Shown here: one piece after another, positions 1 to 10,776 of the stretch
How the letters are laid out: each line of letters begins with the position of its first letter
Position numbering within the stretch: position 1 is the stretch's first letter
The notes under the pieces: model-generated
Told to the model about the DNA's origin: nothing
Seen by the model: the letters and a program-made list of their open reading frames with translations, nothing else
Databases searched by the model: none
Source of the DNA: Amaurobius ferox
Lineage: Eukaryota > Arthropoda > Arachnida > Araneae > Amaurobiidae
DNA length: 64,000 bases
NCBI GenBank assembly: GCA_951213105.1
Contig: OX578133.1
Span: 139,896,813-139,960,812 of the forward strand
Direction of reading: 5' to 3'
Made by a program: the position numbers and the translations under genes

Positions 1-971
1 TTTTGACATTGAGTCACTTTAATTGTTATTTATTAGAGATAAAACAGAGAATAATAATTACATACTCTTGTTTAGTGAAAAAAATATATAATTTTTTAAA
101 ACCAGGAGTCATCGAATATCCTGCACATGCCTGGTACACACTAAAGTGGCCAGTGGAGGAAGGGCTAACAACATACACAAAAATGCTCAAATCAATCATT
201 AAAACTGAAAAATAGGGAAATACAGCATGGTACATGCTCTGTGTCCATCAGCTACATACTCAAGTGTTTGCTCGCATTAAATTTATAAAACTATAATAGA
301 GAAATGTAGCCCAGTACATGCCAGACCTGGTTCAATCAGTACATGTTCGATGGCAACCTGCTGTATTCTAAAGTGATCAGGAGGAGGAGAACAAGCAATT
401 GATACTGAAATGTTTGAAAACTAATGAAATTGAACTGATATAATTAGGGTTCACACCAGCATGGTGGCGATAAAACGAAAATTGTCACCAATATTGCAAA
501 AAGTGGATGACAAATTTGTTGCTTGAAACACCATGCACATTGTTTTTCACACAATAAATCTTTCAGAAGTAATTGCATATGCCCCTCTCCCAACGCCAAT
601 GATCAGTAATCAAAAGCATTGATGTGAGTTGCCAGATTTCTTTTTCAGTGAGGCAAATAAATGCAGGTCAGCAAGGAATAAAAGATGAGTTTGGGCTCAA
701 TTTAGAGAAACAGAGCTCACTCAAGCCTCAACTGCTCAATGTAAAATAGAGCCTGAATCTGCCAGAAAACAAAATATGTTTTTGACTTTCCCACACTTAA
801 TTGGTACTAATTTTCAAAAATATCCATTTGTAAAAATAGACGATTAAATTTAGCTATAAAGCACAAAAAATGCATAAACATTGAGCTCCAAAGTTTTGAA
901 ATAACATAGAAAGTAGAAAAAATAGTCTCAGAATCATATAATCAGATTAAAATAGTACCAATATGGTTGTT
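1..971. other. No gene seen
   Basis: AT-rich sequence with only short ORFs in competing frames. I see no splice-bounded exon, RNA gene or repeat with a partner in this window. Confidence 0.5.
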
Positions 972-1445
972 TGTAGTAGCAAAATGACCTTTATTTCTCT
1001 CCACTCAATATTTCGTATGTAGTCTTTTGTAAGTAGTTAGTCTATGATTCGATATAAAACATTTTCTGAAATATTTTATTCCTAGTTTTTTGCGTTTTAC
1101 AATCAAAGAAATTTACAAATAGGTTTATTACACACTATGCTAGACAGCCACATACATTCAACAAACATCAGTCTAACAGCCTTAGAGCATTATACCCCAG
1201 AGACAGTTTATGTAGTAGCAAAATGACCTTTATTTCTCGCCACTCAATATTTCGTATGTAGTCTTTTGTAAGTAGTTAGTCTATGTTTCGATATAAAACA
1301 TTTTCTGAAATATTTTATTCCTAGCTTTTCGCATTTTACAATCAAAGAAATTTATAAATAGGTTTATTACACACTATGCTAGACAGCCACATACATTCAA
1401 CAAACATCAGTCTAACAGCCTTAGAGCATTATACCCCAGAGACAG
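972..1445. repeat. 235 bp tandem duplication (two copies)
   Basis: Copies 972-1206 and 1211-1445 are separated by TTTA. Both begin TGTAGTAGCAAAATGACC and end CCCCAGAGACAG, and differ by only a few substitutions. No coding content was seen. Confidence 0.9.
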
Positions 1446-1849
1446 GTAATGAACCCAAGTATAAGAAATATGAAAGTCATTTAAACAGAGCAATAAAACA
1501 CCCAAGTAGGGATTTAATATATAAAGATTCCTCACTCACCTAGTCCTAATTCTCACCAGATAAACTCTTTTCAATCGACTGCCAGCCGCAGAAAATGTTT
1601 GAGACATACTGGCACCATTTTTGAGCTCATCTTTTTACTTTAATTGCAATCAACTATTTTAATAACTTTTTTACTTTAATAACTTTTTTACTTTAATTGA
1701 GCTCATCTTTTTACTTTAAGCAAGTATCGAAATTCATAAATAGCTAATTTTGCTTTAAATGTATTGAAGAGTAATTTTTAATTAAATAACTGAGGGTGTA
1801 CTAATGTCTCATTTTTTACACATTAATTTATGCAGCAATAACCTTACCT

Positions 1850-2361
1850 TATCAGGATAGCATTGGCCGTTATACTCCTGATACATGAAAAAGAAGTATA
1901 TAGACCAAGTTGGACAGCTCATCATTAATTAATATAAAGACACCTTCATCAAAGAATTGTCCTAAAGAATCCTTGGTCTAATACTCTAAATGAATGATCT
2001 AGTGGTTATATTTTGAACAGAATTATCCTCCAGGGCAGCTGTAACAAAGCATAATTTAAATTAAATTAATTCCAAAAGGTTAGAGGCAATCAAAAGGCAA
2101 GTGTGGGACATTTATTTACATATAGACCTAGAGATTTTTCACGTGCAAACTTTAATGTTTGGTATTTTTTGTATTCCTATTTTCGATTCTACACCATTGA
2201 TATTCATTGATTATCTTTAGCTTGATGACTAGTAACATGCATTCAAATTTCCTCATAATAGTTATTACTTCTTTGTAATTTGCAGGCAAATTTTAAGTTA
2301 GTGTATTATGAGTTACAACTCCTATTCTATCATTGGATTTTCATTATATAATATATATATA

Positions 2362-2392
<31 letters not shown>

Positions 2393-2543
2393 TATAGAAA
2401 ATCATTATATTCATCATTCAGATTGACTTAATAAAAGACAAAAATAATCTTTAATTTCAGAATTGAGAATTAACATCTCTTATAACATTTATATTTCATA
2501 TTTATAAATTTTTGAATTTTATAACTCATTAACTCATATCTAC
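1850..2543 (+). repeat. Left arm of large foldback inverted repeat
   Basis: Inverted partner of 3569-4009. Shared blocks include TATCAGGATAGCATTGGCC, the stretch around 2050-2110 (CTCCAGGGCAGCTG, AGGTTAGAGGCAATCAAAAG) and 2395-2543 (AGATTGACTTAATAAAAGAC). This arm carries about 250 bp absent from the other, roughly 2125-2345, followed by a (TA)/(TG) microsatellite. Confidence 0.8.
2346..2394. repeat. (TA)n/(TG)n microsatellite
   Basis: A compound TA and TG dinucleotide run inside the left foldback arm. Confidence 0.95.
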
Positions 2544-2642
2544 TTTATAGTGAATATGGTGCAAAAATAACAAAATTCATGTATTTATATATTCATCAAA
2601 TGTTTGTCAGGGGAGATATTTTAAAATGTTTAATTGAGTACA

Positions 2643-2646
<4 letters not shown>

Positions 2647-2677
<31 letters not shown>
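2647..2677. repeat. (TA)n microsatellite
   Basis: Pure TA dinucleotide run in the foldback spacer. Confidence 0.95.
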
Positions 2678-2679
<2 letters not shown>

Positions 2680-3568
2680 TTATTAAGGCACCATAATTAA
2701 TTATTATTTTAAGGCATTAATTGATAATTAGAGTCACAAAATCTATGCTTAAAGTGACAATTATTCTATGTATCTTTTATATCTAATTTAATTAAGATAC
2801 TTTATTAAGATGTGTAAAAAAAAAATGGATGAAAATGTGCATTACATTTACATAAAATGATGTCCTTGTTTCTGTCAAAGTATGGAGTTCGTTGGGTCTC
2901 ACATACATATACTCAGCGGATTCAGAATTATAAAGTTCTTTCTCACCCAAATGTGAGAATAGTTTATAACAGCCTCTAAAGACTTCCTTCATTGTCTTTG
3001 CTACACTCAGTGGGTTTCAACTTGGTTTCATAAAGATCAGGATCTCAATAATGGGTCGAAGTGGCCCTGCATAACCATTCGTTTGCATTACCATCATCTC
3101 ATACCTTCACCATTGACAGGAATTCCTTCATATTGAAATGTAGCTCATAAAGACAGGTCATGTTTGGGACTGAATATATCTATCCATTTCTGGCATCCAT
3201 TAATTCGAATTAAACAAAATCTCGAGAATCTCTCCAAGTTTATTTTATAAAATCAAAAGGGTCTCTATAAATATAAACCAGGCACTAGGTCGGGCATTTT
3301 CCGACTCATAAGCCTAAAGTGTGGCTCGAGCCCATCGGACTCATGTCCTGAATCTCAAGCACTCAATCGGTTTTTTGCCAGCATAGAGAGGTCAGTACCA
3401 GACCAAATATTTAACCACCATGTCTGAAGAAAAAACACAGAGTGGCCAGCACAAGGTCGAAACAAGTTCATAGCAACACTCTCACATTTTTTCTTTTCTT
3501 CTAACTATGCAGTATATGCTAGGATGGCACTGTACTAAGGCCCCACGTAATTAGCTGCACATGGACTT

Positions 3569-3706
3569 GTAGATATGAGTTATAAAACTCTAAAATTGAT
3601 AAATATGAAATATGAATGTTATAAGAGATGTTTATTTTCAATTCTAAAATTAAAGATTATTTTTGTCTTTTATTAAGTCAATCTGAACGATGAATAATGA
3701 TTTTCC

Positions 3707-3744
<38 letters not shown>

Positions 3745-4009
3745 AATAAATATTATTTGGATCCACACCTGCCTTTTGATTGCCTCTAACCTTTTGGAAT
3801 TAATTTAACTTAAATTATGTTTTATTACAGCTGCCTTGGAGGATAATTCTATTAAAAATATAACCACTAGATCATTTATTTAGAGTATTAGACCAAGGAT
3901 AATTATTCTTGATGAAGGTATTTATATTAATTAATGATGAGTTCTCCAACTTGGTCCATATACTTCTTTTTCGTGTATCAGGAGTATAATGGCCAATGCT
4001 ATTCTGATA
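3569..4009 (-). repeat. Right arm of large foldback inverted repeat
   Basis: Reverse complement of 1850-2543 minus the insertion in that arm. The spacer 2544-3568 has no recognisable coding sequence. At the matching position both arms have TA microsatellites (3711-3742 here). Arm divergence is low to moderate. Confidence 0.8.
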
Positions 4010-4289
4010 GATCTATAATCTGCAAAATTCTATAATTCACACCTCTGGTTCCAAGCTGTGAGGATTAGAGGTAGTTTACTGTATATATATATATACTCAT
4101 GTCTGAAAGCTAAGCAACAAACAGAAAAATAAGTATATCTGGTAAATGAAACAATGTGCAGCTACAAAATTTGCATACATGACAGGCACTCGCACATGGA
4201 AACTAGCCTGCATAAAACATTTTGCATACTAAAATTTTTAACAAGGAAATGTATTAGGTATAACAACAGTCTGTTTTGGGCAGACACTA

Positions 4290-5209
4290 CAGGGTGTCCC
4301 AAAAAGATTGAAATGTACTTTAACCCATTAGTGCCTAGAGTCCCATTATACTGGATGGGACTTGAGGCACTAATGGGTTAATTCTTTACCTGTTGGAGAT
4401 AAGTGGGCCATGTAAATTGCAAAAATGTTGAAAGTAAGGTAGGAAATAAGACTACATTAAAGATATAGTCCTCCCATTAATTTTCAAAATGTTACACTTT
4501 TTAAATTTTTATATGACTTCCTTATGCAAATTTGGTCAATCAAAATTTTTTTATTTTTAATGCAACAAGATCATTAAAAAAACCTGTATATCTGTATCTT
4601 TAAAATCAACTGAATTATGATAAAGGAAAAAATCTGATTTATGCAACTTTTCCGTACCATGTGAAAGGCTGTTTCATCAGTGAAAATAGGGATCATAAAC
4701 AAATTGACGATGGAAATTGTTTAGATAAAAAAAAGTACTTAAAAGTACTTAATTATGGTAAAAGTACTTAGTTGTTGAAAAGTACTTAAGAATCCGTGAA
4801 TGCATCGTGAGCTTACGCGGAATTCGCAAAAATGTCTCCTATGTATTATCATCCAGTTTTATCTTTTTTGTGATATGTCACAAATTTACATTTCTAATTT
4901 GATATATAGTTCCCATTCACAATGTTTAATTTTCAATTAAATATAACTCGCTCAATTTTAAAGATACAGATATGCAGGTTTTTTTAATGATCTTGTTGCA
5001 TTAAAAATAAAAATTTTCTGACCAAATTTGTTTAAGGGGGTTGAATAAAAATTTAAAAAGTGTAACTTTTTGAAAATTAATGGGAGGACTATTCCATTAA
5101 CATAGTCTTATTTCCTACCTTACTTTCAACATTTTTGCAATTTACATTGCCCACTTATCTCCAACATGTAAAGAAATAAAGTGTGTTTCAATCTTTTTCG
5201 GACACCCTG
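4290..5209. mobile_element. 920 bp long-TIR element with TA target site
   Basis: Terminal inverted repeats run 4290-4606 and 4956-5209, beginning CAGGGTGTCC(C/G)AAAAAGATTG, and are flanked by TA on both sides (4288-4289 and 5210-5211). Without the nested 58 bp insertion in the left arm the arms are about 259 and 254 bp, and they match closely. The 350 bp loop has no ORF of note. It contains four copies of an AAAGTACTTA motif at 4733-4793. The CAGGGTGTCC terminus and TA target fit a non-autonomous Tc1/mariner-superfamily element. Confidence 0.85.
4324..4377. mobile_element. 54 bp TTAA-flanked palindromic mini-element, nested
   Basis: A 54 bp near-perfect palindrome with ends CCCATTAGTGCCT / AGGCACTAATGGG, flanked by TTAA at 4320-4323 and 4378-4381. 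It sits in the left arm of the 4290-5209 element. The opposite arm lacks it and reads ACTTTATTTCTTTAC through the same point, which gives the empty-site sequence. TTAA duplication and CCC ends are the hallmark of piggyBac-type transposition. The size is far below usual piggyBac MITEs, so the class assignment is an inference. Confidence 0.75.
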
Positions 5210-5259
5210 TATATCTCCGTGATTGCTAAAGGAAAATCAAGATAGCCAAATTTTTAAAA

Positions 5260-5640
5260 ATGGGTAGACCCCACCATCTGAATGATGCCAGGTGATGGGA
5301 GGTAATAGGGTATTTGGAAGGGGCCAGCAACAGTCAGAAATAGCCCAAGTCCTAAATGTCAATTGTTCCGTCATTTTCCACCTGTGGAACAGGTATCAAA
5401 GTGAAGGAGCAGTGTCGTGAAGACCAGCAAGTAGAGGTCTAAGGATCACAACTGCTCAGAATGACTGTTTTCTGTGTCTGCAAGCACGACGCCAAAAGTT
5501 AATCACTGCACATCAGCTTGGTTTCGACCTTGCAGTGTCGGCAGGAAGAGCAGTATGTAGGCAAACTGTTTCAGATGGCTACATGCAGGTCAACTGTATG
5601 CTGTGATTTATCTGACATACAATGTTTCAGAATGTCCGAT
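5260..5640 (+). pseudogene. Tc1-like transposase N-terminal fragment
   Basis: The ATG at 5260 opens MGRPHHLNDAR, then stops. With frame changes the sequence continues as WEVIGYLEGASNSQ, VLNVNCSVIFHLWNRYQ, RITTAQNDCFLCLQARRQK and RAVCRQTV. This is the paired-like HTH N-terminus of a Tc1-family transposase (first HTH, GRPxR-like linker, second HTH ending in the 'VSxQTVRNRL' position). The catalytic core was not recognised after about 5640. Multiple stops show an old, truncated copy. It begins about 50 bp after the right end of the 4290-5209 element, but is in a different sequence class and need not belong to it. Confidence 0.75.
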
Positions 5641-5864
5641 AGGCCTCTTGAACTGCATTTGGGTCTACAGTCGTTCGACACCTGATAATTAGGTAATCAT
5701 TTATTCATACAACACTGATGAAGTTCTGAATTTGCTAGATTATCAGACACTTCCTGTATATTTTATTTTATTTTTAACCTAGCTAAAATATATAACATCA
5801 AACTTTATTTTCTCCAGTTTCCCATCTACCCAAATTATTTCATCACGCTTCACTATTAGCTATT

Positions 5865-6025
5865 GCTGGCCCCCTACAAACATTTATCATGCCCTCCCAC
5901 CTCTATATCCGATTCTCCCCTTTGCAAATTTTTCATGTCTTGCCCTCCATAAAAATAAAAAATTGGGGGCCGGATTCCCCCCCTAGTATTAGAGTGCTAT
6001 ATATTCCTCCCTATAGGCAGCCTTG
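5865..6025 (+). repeat. Dispersed repeat family A, copy 1
   Basis: Shares the ordered blocks GGCCCCCTACAAA, TATCATGCCCTCCCA, CCGATTCTCCCCTTTG and AAATTTTTCATGTC with 13668-13815 and, inverted, 58505-58690. It ends in a G/C-rich segment around 5970-6000. Non-coding. Confidence 0.7.
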
Positions 6026-7360
6026 GTTGTGGGTTCAGGCATTATTACAGTAAAAATCTAAAATGCAGACCTCTCAACCACCCTACAAATTTCTAAAAGT
6101 TTTGAATGGGAATTGAACTACATTACTTTCACGTTTGACAAATAAAACGAAAAAAATTGTACACACCCTGTCTGCTACACACTATTACTTTACAGACGCA
6201 TATTAAACCTTATGAGTAGACAGCTTTGCAGAATCCCATTTTGATTTAGCTATATGAAAACTATACATGGAAAGTTTAGGTATCACATACAGACAATAAA
6301 ATTTATTTAATCAAAAAATTAAATGAAATGCCAAGAAAATTTCCATAAATAATTAGACAGGCACAGCGTCCCATTTACAAAGACAAAAGCAAGGACAATG
6401 GCATGGCCAATTAAAAAATAATGCGAACGATTTTTCTACACGTACACTCCCCCCATCTTGAAAGGACTTTTGGAGGAAAGATATTTATTTTGACAAGCCA
6501 TCAAGCACCCCCTACCTTACTCCACAAACAGCCTTCCCATTTAATACCTCCTGCATCCCTCCCCATTCCAGATGCAACTCATTTTCCACCCTCCCAACCC
6601 CCTTTTGATGCGGGGGGGGGGGGGGGGGTTCATGTGATGATAATCTCTGCTGTAGCGCAAGCGCAATGCAGTGTCGCATCACTAAGGGGGAGGGCTGATA
6701 GAAATTGAAGGCGACATTCCTAACATTCCATTGGGATGGCGTTCCTCCGAGTCGGTCGGTAGGTGTACGCTCTTCAGTCTCTCCCCTTCCCAACCCCCAC
6801 CTTCTAGGATTTATATCTAGAAGCCAAGAGATCAATATCTAAGGGGATGAGGGAGTGTGGGGGGGGGGGGGGGGTGAAGAGGAACGGAGCACCAAGAGGC
6901 AGGATCAAGAAAAGGGGCGGTGCCAGGAGAGGGGGGCATAGTACGTATTACGGTGGAACGCGAGAAATATTTGCCTCCAACTTTACAAGAAGTTAATCTT
7001 GGTTGTTCGTTTCCAAAAGCAGCGAAATCTATTGACTGCAGAGTGCTAGTCAATTGATAGGCCAATCGGCCACGGGAGAAAAATGAATGCCAATTGCAAG
7101 TCCCTAATTTGGAATTGGTTCTTCATTTTCAAATAAAGACAGAAAATGTATAAAATTAAAGTGTGTGGTAAAAATTTTATTGCATATATTATGTTTCATT
7201 CATAATTTTGTTATTTATTCTGTAAATCACCACATAGAACTGCGGCAGTTAGAAGAGAAGTAAATATAAATCCCGTAAATAGCCTACAAATTTCTATGTA
7301 AGTCTCTAAAAATCTAAATAATACCACTTGAACATTATATAATGAAACTGTAAAATATAA

Positions 7361-7422
<62 letters not shown>

Positions 7423-7804
7423 CCCAAATGCCCACTTTCTATGCCAAAGCACTCTCCTGGAAAATTGTTAATTTAATTAAAAACCAATATGAATATGAGA
7501 CAAAAAATAAGAAAAATGATTTTTGAAATTAGAACATTCAACTACAACTGTGTGTTTTCTCCTATGTGTATATTAATAAAAACAATTTAAACTTATACCT
7601 AAATGGAAAACTTAGGATTATTGCATTTGGTATGTTTATGAATGTCCAATTTGTTAGTGCCATGTGATGCTCATACCATTTAATTAAATGTACTTTGTAA
7701 TAATACAATACATATTTCAAGGTTGATAGTAATATCTGAATTTTGAATGCAATCAATTTTAGCACCCCCTGGAAAAAATCCTGCACACGCCCATGAGAAT
7801 CCAT
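6026..7804. other. Non-coding stretch with poly-G runs and TA/AC microsatellite
   Basis: G runs occur at about 6610-6629 and 6858-6875. A compound (AC)n(AT)n microsatellite covers 7360-7421. The ORFs over 60 codons here are proline- or tyrosine-rich translations of these simple repeats. No gene recognised. Confidence 0.6.
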
Positions 7805-8028
7805 GCTTTGGCCACTTCGCTTCTGATCTCCAAACCGCTGGCACGCGTTTTGCGCGCTCCCAAATTGTGGAGGGTGAGCCGAGCTCCCGTTAATATAACT
7901 GCTCAGTATTTAACTTAAAATCATGTAAATTTGTATTCTTCAGCTCCAAGTCCCGCGAGGACGATAGGAGGATAATGTTTCAAAGTTTGTGATCTGTCAA
8001 CTAACTACTCATCTTAAATAATAAAAGG
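7805..8028 (+). repeat. Left arm of inverted repeat around SINE cluster
   Basis: Matches the reverse complement of 9938-10134: ACTTCGCTTCTGATCTCC, a GCGCGCTCC block, AATTTGTATTC-TCAGCTCC, and GTGA-C-GTCAACT. The two arms are diverged but in the same order. Together they bracket about 1.9 kb that contains three SINE copies. Confidence 0.7.
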
Positions 8029-8827
8029 CAGTGTCTGTGCGTCTGTCTGTCTGTCTTATACACTATACGTTCAGCGACCGCGCGTCGGAGAGCTACGAAA
8101 TTTGGCAGTCGGAGACCCTGGGGGGTGGGAAGGGGACACGTGAAAACCGATTTTTAAAATTTTAATTATTTTTTTTGTTATTTAATGTTTTATGCGATTT
8201 CGACCGTTTTTTGCCATTTTTGCCCTTTTTTTTCCACGATCCGGACATCGTAGAAAAAACAAATCACACCATCGGAAAGAGCTGACATTTGCGAGTAAAA
8301 ATATATCAATTTCAAATCTGAATTTCGATTTCTAATATTTTTTAAAGATTTTAAAACAAAAGTCACTTTTTGCTCAAGAAAACGATTTTTGGTTTTTAAA
8401 TTCTCGCATAGTAAAAAGTACTCATAATTTCGACTAATAATTTACATTTTTAGAAAGGTCAAACATCTGGCATTCTTACAAGTCCAATCTGGTCAGGAAA
8501 TATTCCGTATTGCCCACAGGATCGGGATTTTAAAAGTTTCCGAATTTCAATTTCTCGGCGTTCCGCTTCTTAACCAGCGTTTCTCCCCCGCAGAAGGAGG
8601 GAAGGTGGTGGGTGGGGACGTCAAGGTGGAGGTGACGTCACGGTTCTGAATAGAGCTTCTCCATATAAATTATTATATTTATATTTTAAATGATGGAACG
8701 ATATGGAGTTTTTAAATGTATATTTTAACTTTTGGATATTTTAATTTTATGGATATTTTAAATGATGGAACAATGAAACAATGGAATGAGGATGATGGAA
8801 TTAAGCATATGGTCATTTTAAATTGCA

Positions 8828-9025
8828 AATTAGCGCGCGGGAAGTTAGCGGTAGGCCCGGGTTCGATTCCCGCCACTGCCAAAACTGCCGCCGTGTTTAC
8901 GTGGAATACGATCACGTTAAATATGTGGGTCCGTAAGTTCTTCCGAGAGGTTGGTGGTAGGGGAAGGAGGATACGGCCCTTGTGGATGCCTCCCCCACTG
9001 GGTTCCCGTCTAAATTGGGTGAATA
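8828..9025 (+). mobile_element. tRNA-derived SINE, copy 1
   Basis: The head has a tRNA-like A box (TTAGCGCGCGGG) and B box (GGTTCGATTCC), followed by a conserved body (CTGCCAAAACTGC, ATCACGTTAAATATGTGGG, GAGGTTGGTGGTAGGGGAAG) and CCCCACTGGGTTCCCGTC. The tail is truncated compared with copy 2. The upstream 100 bp (GGATATTTTAA units) is repeated before copy 3, so this unit was duplicated together with its flank. Confidence 0.85.
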
Positions 9026-9049
9026 TATAGAAAGTTATGGAGATTGTCG

Positions 9050-9310
9050 CGGAGGGCGCGGCAGCCCTGTGGTTAGCGCGCGGGAATTTCACTCGGTAGG
9101 CCCGGGTTCGCTTCCCGCCACTGCCAAAACTGCAGCCGTGTTCACGCGGAGTACGATCACGTTAAACATGTGGGATCGTAAGTCCTTCAGAGAGGTTGGT
9201 GGTAGGGGAAGGAGGGTACGGTCTCTTTGGATGCCTCCCCCACTGAGTTCCTGTCTGAATTGGATGGCATTTCCTGGCCATCCAAACAGTTACCTTACAC
9301 CTTTCTGGTA
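9050..9310 (+). mobile_element. tRNA-derived SINE, copy 2 (fullest)
   Basis: Begins GCGGAGGGCGCGGCAGCC, then A box GTGGTTAGCGCGCGGG and B box GGGTTCGCTTCC. The body is shared with copies 1 and 3. The tail reads GGCCATCCAAACAGTTACCT then TACACCTTTCTGGTA. The internal RNA polymerase III promoter structure and the repetition support a SINE rather than a tRNA gene. ORFs crossing it are incidental. Confidence 0.88.
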
Positions 9311-9420
9311 TGGATATTTTAAATGGATATTTTAATTTATACATATTTTAAATGGATATTTTAAATAATGGAACGAGGATGATGGAATTAAGCGCTTATC
9401 ATATGGTCATTATAAAATTT

Positions 9421-9646
9421 AAATTAGCGCGCGAGAATTGCACTCGATAGGCCCGGGTTCGATTTCCGCCACTGACACGGAGTACGATCACGTTAAACAT
9501 ATGGGTCCGTATGTTTTTCCGAGAGGTTGGTGGTAGGGGAAGGAGGGTACGTTCCCTGTGGATGCCTCCCCCACTGGGTTCCGGTCTAAATTAGGTGGCA
9601 CATCCTGGCCGTCCAACCAGTTACCTTACACATTTCTGGTAGGTCG
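9421..9646 (+). mobile_element. tRNA-derived SINE, copy 3
   Basis: Starts AAATTAGCGCGCGAG, with B box GGGTTCGATTTCC. About 20 bp between the B box and the body are missing relative to copies 1 and 2. It ends CCGTCCAACCAGTTACCTTA then CACATTTCTGGTAGGTCG. The GGATATTTTAA-rich leader at 9303-9420 matches that before copy 1. Confidence 0.85.
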
Positions 9647-9727
9647 CGCCAACGAGTTTGCCACGGTTGGAATTTGCCACGATCAGCATTTTCAAGGGTT
9701 GCGAACAGGCTGGTCGCCAAAGGCGGC

Positions 9728-9960
9728 TAGTCCTTAATAAAGTAGGTCTGCGTTTGGAATCTGGATTCTTTTCTACTTTAAATATTTCAATGATTATTAA
9801 TGTTACCAAATTATTTTGAATCCTGCCGACTTTTATATGACAAATAATTTAGTTCAAATCCTGTCGACTTTTATATAATAAATAATTTGGTAACGTTAAT
9901 CCTTGAGATATTTAAAGTAAAAAATAATCTAGAGAGTCCTTTATTAAGGATGAGTTGACC
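9728..9960. repeat. Nested palindrome with internal direct repeats
   Basis: CTACTTTAAATATTTCAATG pairs with the reverse complement near 9890-9925, and CCTTAATAAAG pairs with CTTTATTAAGG. Inside are two direct copies of CCTG(C/T)CGACTTTTATAT. Confidence 0.75.
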
Positions 9961-10134
9961 GGTCACAAATTTTAAAAACATTACATTCCTGCCGTCTTCT
10001 CGGGTCAGGGAGCTGAGGAATACAAATTTTACATTTCTATTATTATTAAGTAGTTACATGAATAGATGCGGGTTTCCGTCCCATGATATAGGAGCGCGCC
10101 AAGATTCGGAGATCAGAAGCGAAGTGTCGAAAGC
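9938..10134 (-). repeat. Right arm of inverted repeat around SINE cluster
   Basis: Reverse-complement partner of 7805-8028. Its inner end merges with a further palindrome (9728-9960) containing CCTTAATAAAG / CTTTATTAAGG and TACTTTAAATAT / ATATTTAAAGTA pairs. Confidence 0.7.
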
Positions 10135-10510
10135 AGGGATTGTTAGAAATTTCTAGAAGATAGAACATTCTGATTATGTTCTAAGTCATTCAAAATGGCA
10201 ATATCATATGGTACGAAATCATGAGGCTATAAATCAGCATTATAGGAAAGAAGGAATCCTAAACATTACCTTTCATGGACATGCTATTTGGTTCTGCAGA
10301 CTACGGTGCGTTATGTGATTAGCTCTAAGTTTAGTGGAAGTGATAAATGCACGATACGAAGTGAGAAAGAAAGTGTAAGTACATTCTTTAATTAGATTTA
10401 GCCTCTGGCATGTGGCTTAAAAGAAGTATGAATCGATATGAATTTAGAAAAGGGTCAATTTAGAATAGGGCCGATATTTTAAAATATATTACACACATAC
10501 ACACACAAAG

Positions 10511-10679
10511 CATGTATAAAAATGCACTATGAGAATCTCAAGAGTGCCATATATATATATATATATATATTTTTTTTTCCCCTACTGTCGGCATTGTGGC
10601 CGTGGTTTTGCTTCTGTGGTGGTGTTGATGTTTCGCGATTACTTGAATTGATTGTTTTTATTATTACATCTTTCTAGTA

Positions 10680-10740
<61 letters not shown>

Positions 10741-10776
10741 CACACTTGAGGTTCTCATAGTGCACTTTTTATACAC
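10511..10776. mobile_element. MITE-like element with ~45 bp inverted ends
   Basis: The left end (10511-10555) and right end (10733-10776) are inverted copies built on GTATAAAAA-TGCACTATGAGA then A(A/C/T)CTCAAG-GTG. Both ends run into TA microsatellites (10548-10571 and 10687-10739). The 100 bp centre is unique and non-coding. Confidence 0.65.

Noticed and set aside
7211..7435. Tyr/Ile-rich small protein
   Set aside because: Translation of the AC/TA microsatellite.
8712..9335. Proteins of 100-126 residues on both strands
   Set aside because: They are read-throughs of tandem SINE copies; the repetition of DNA, not of codons, explains the similarity.
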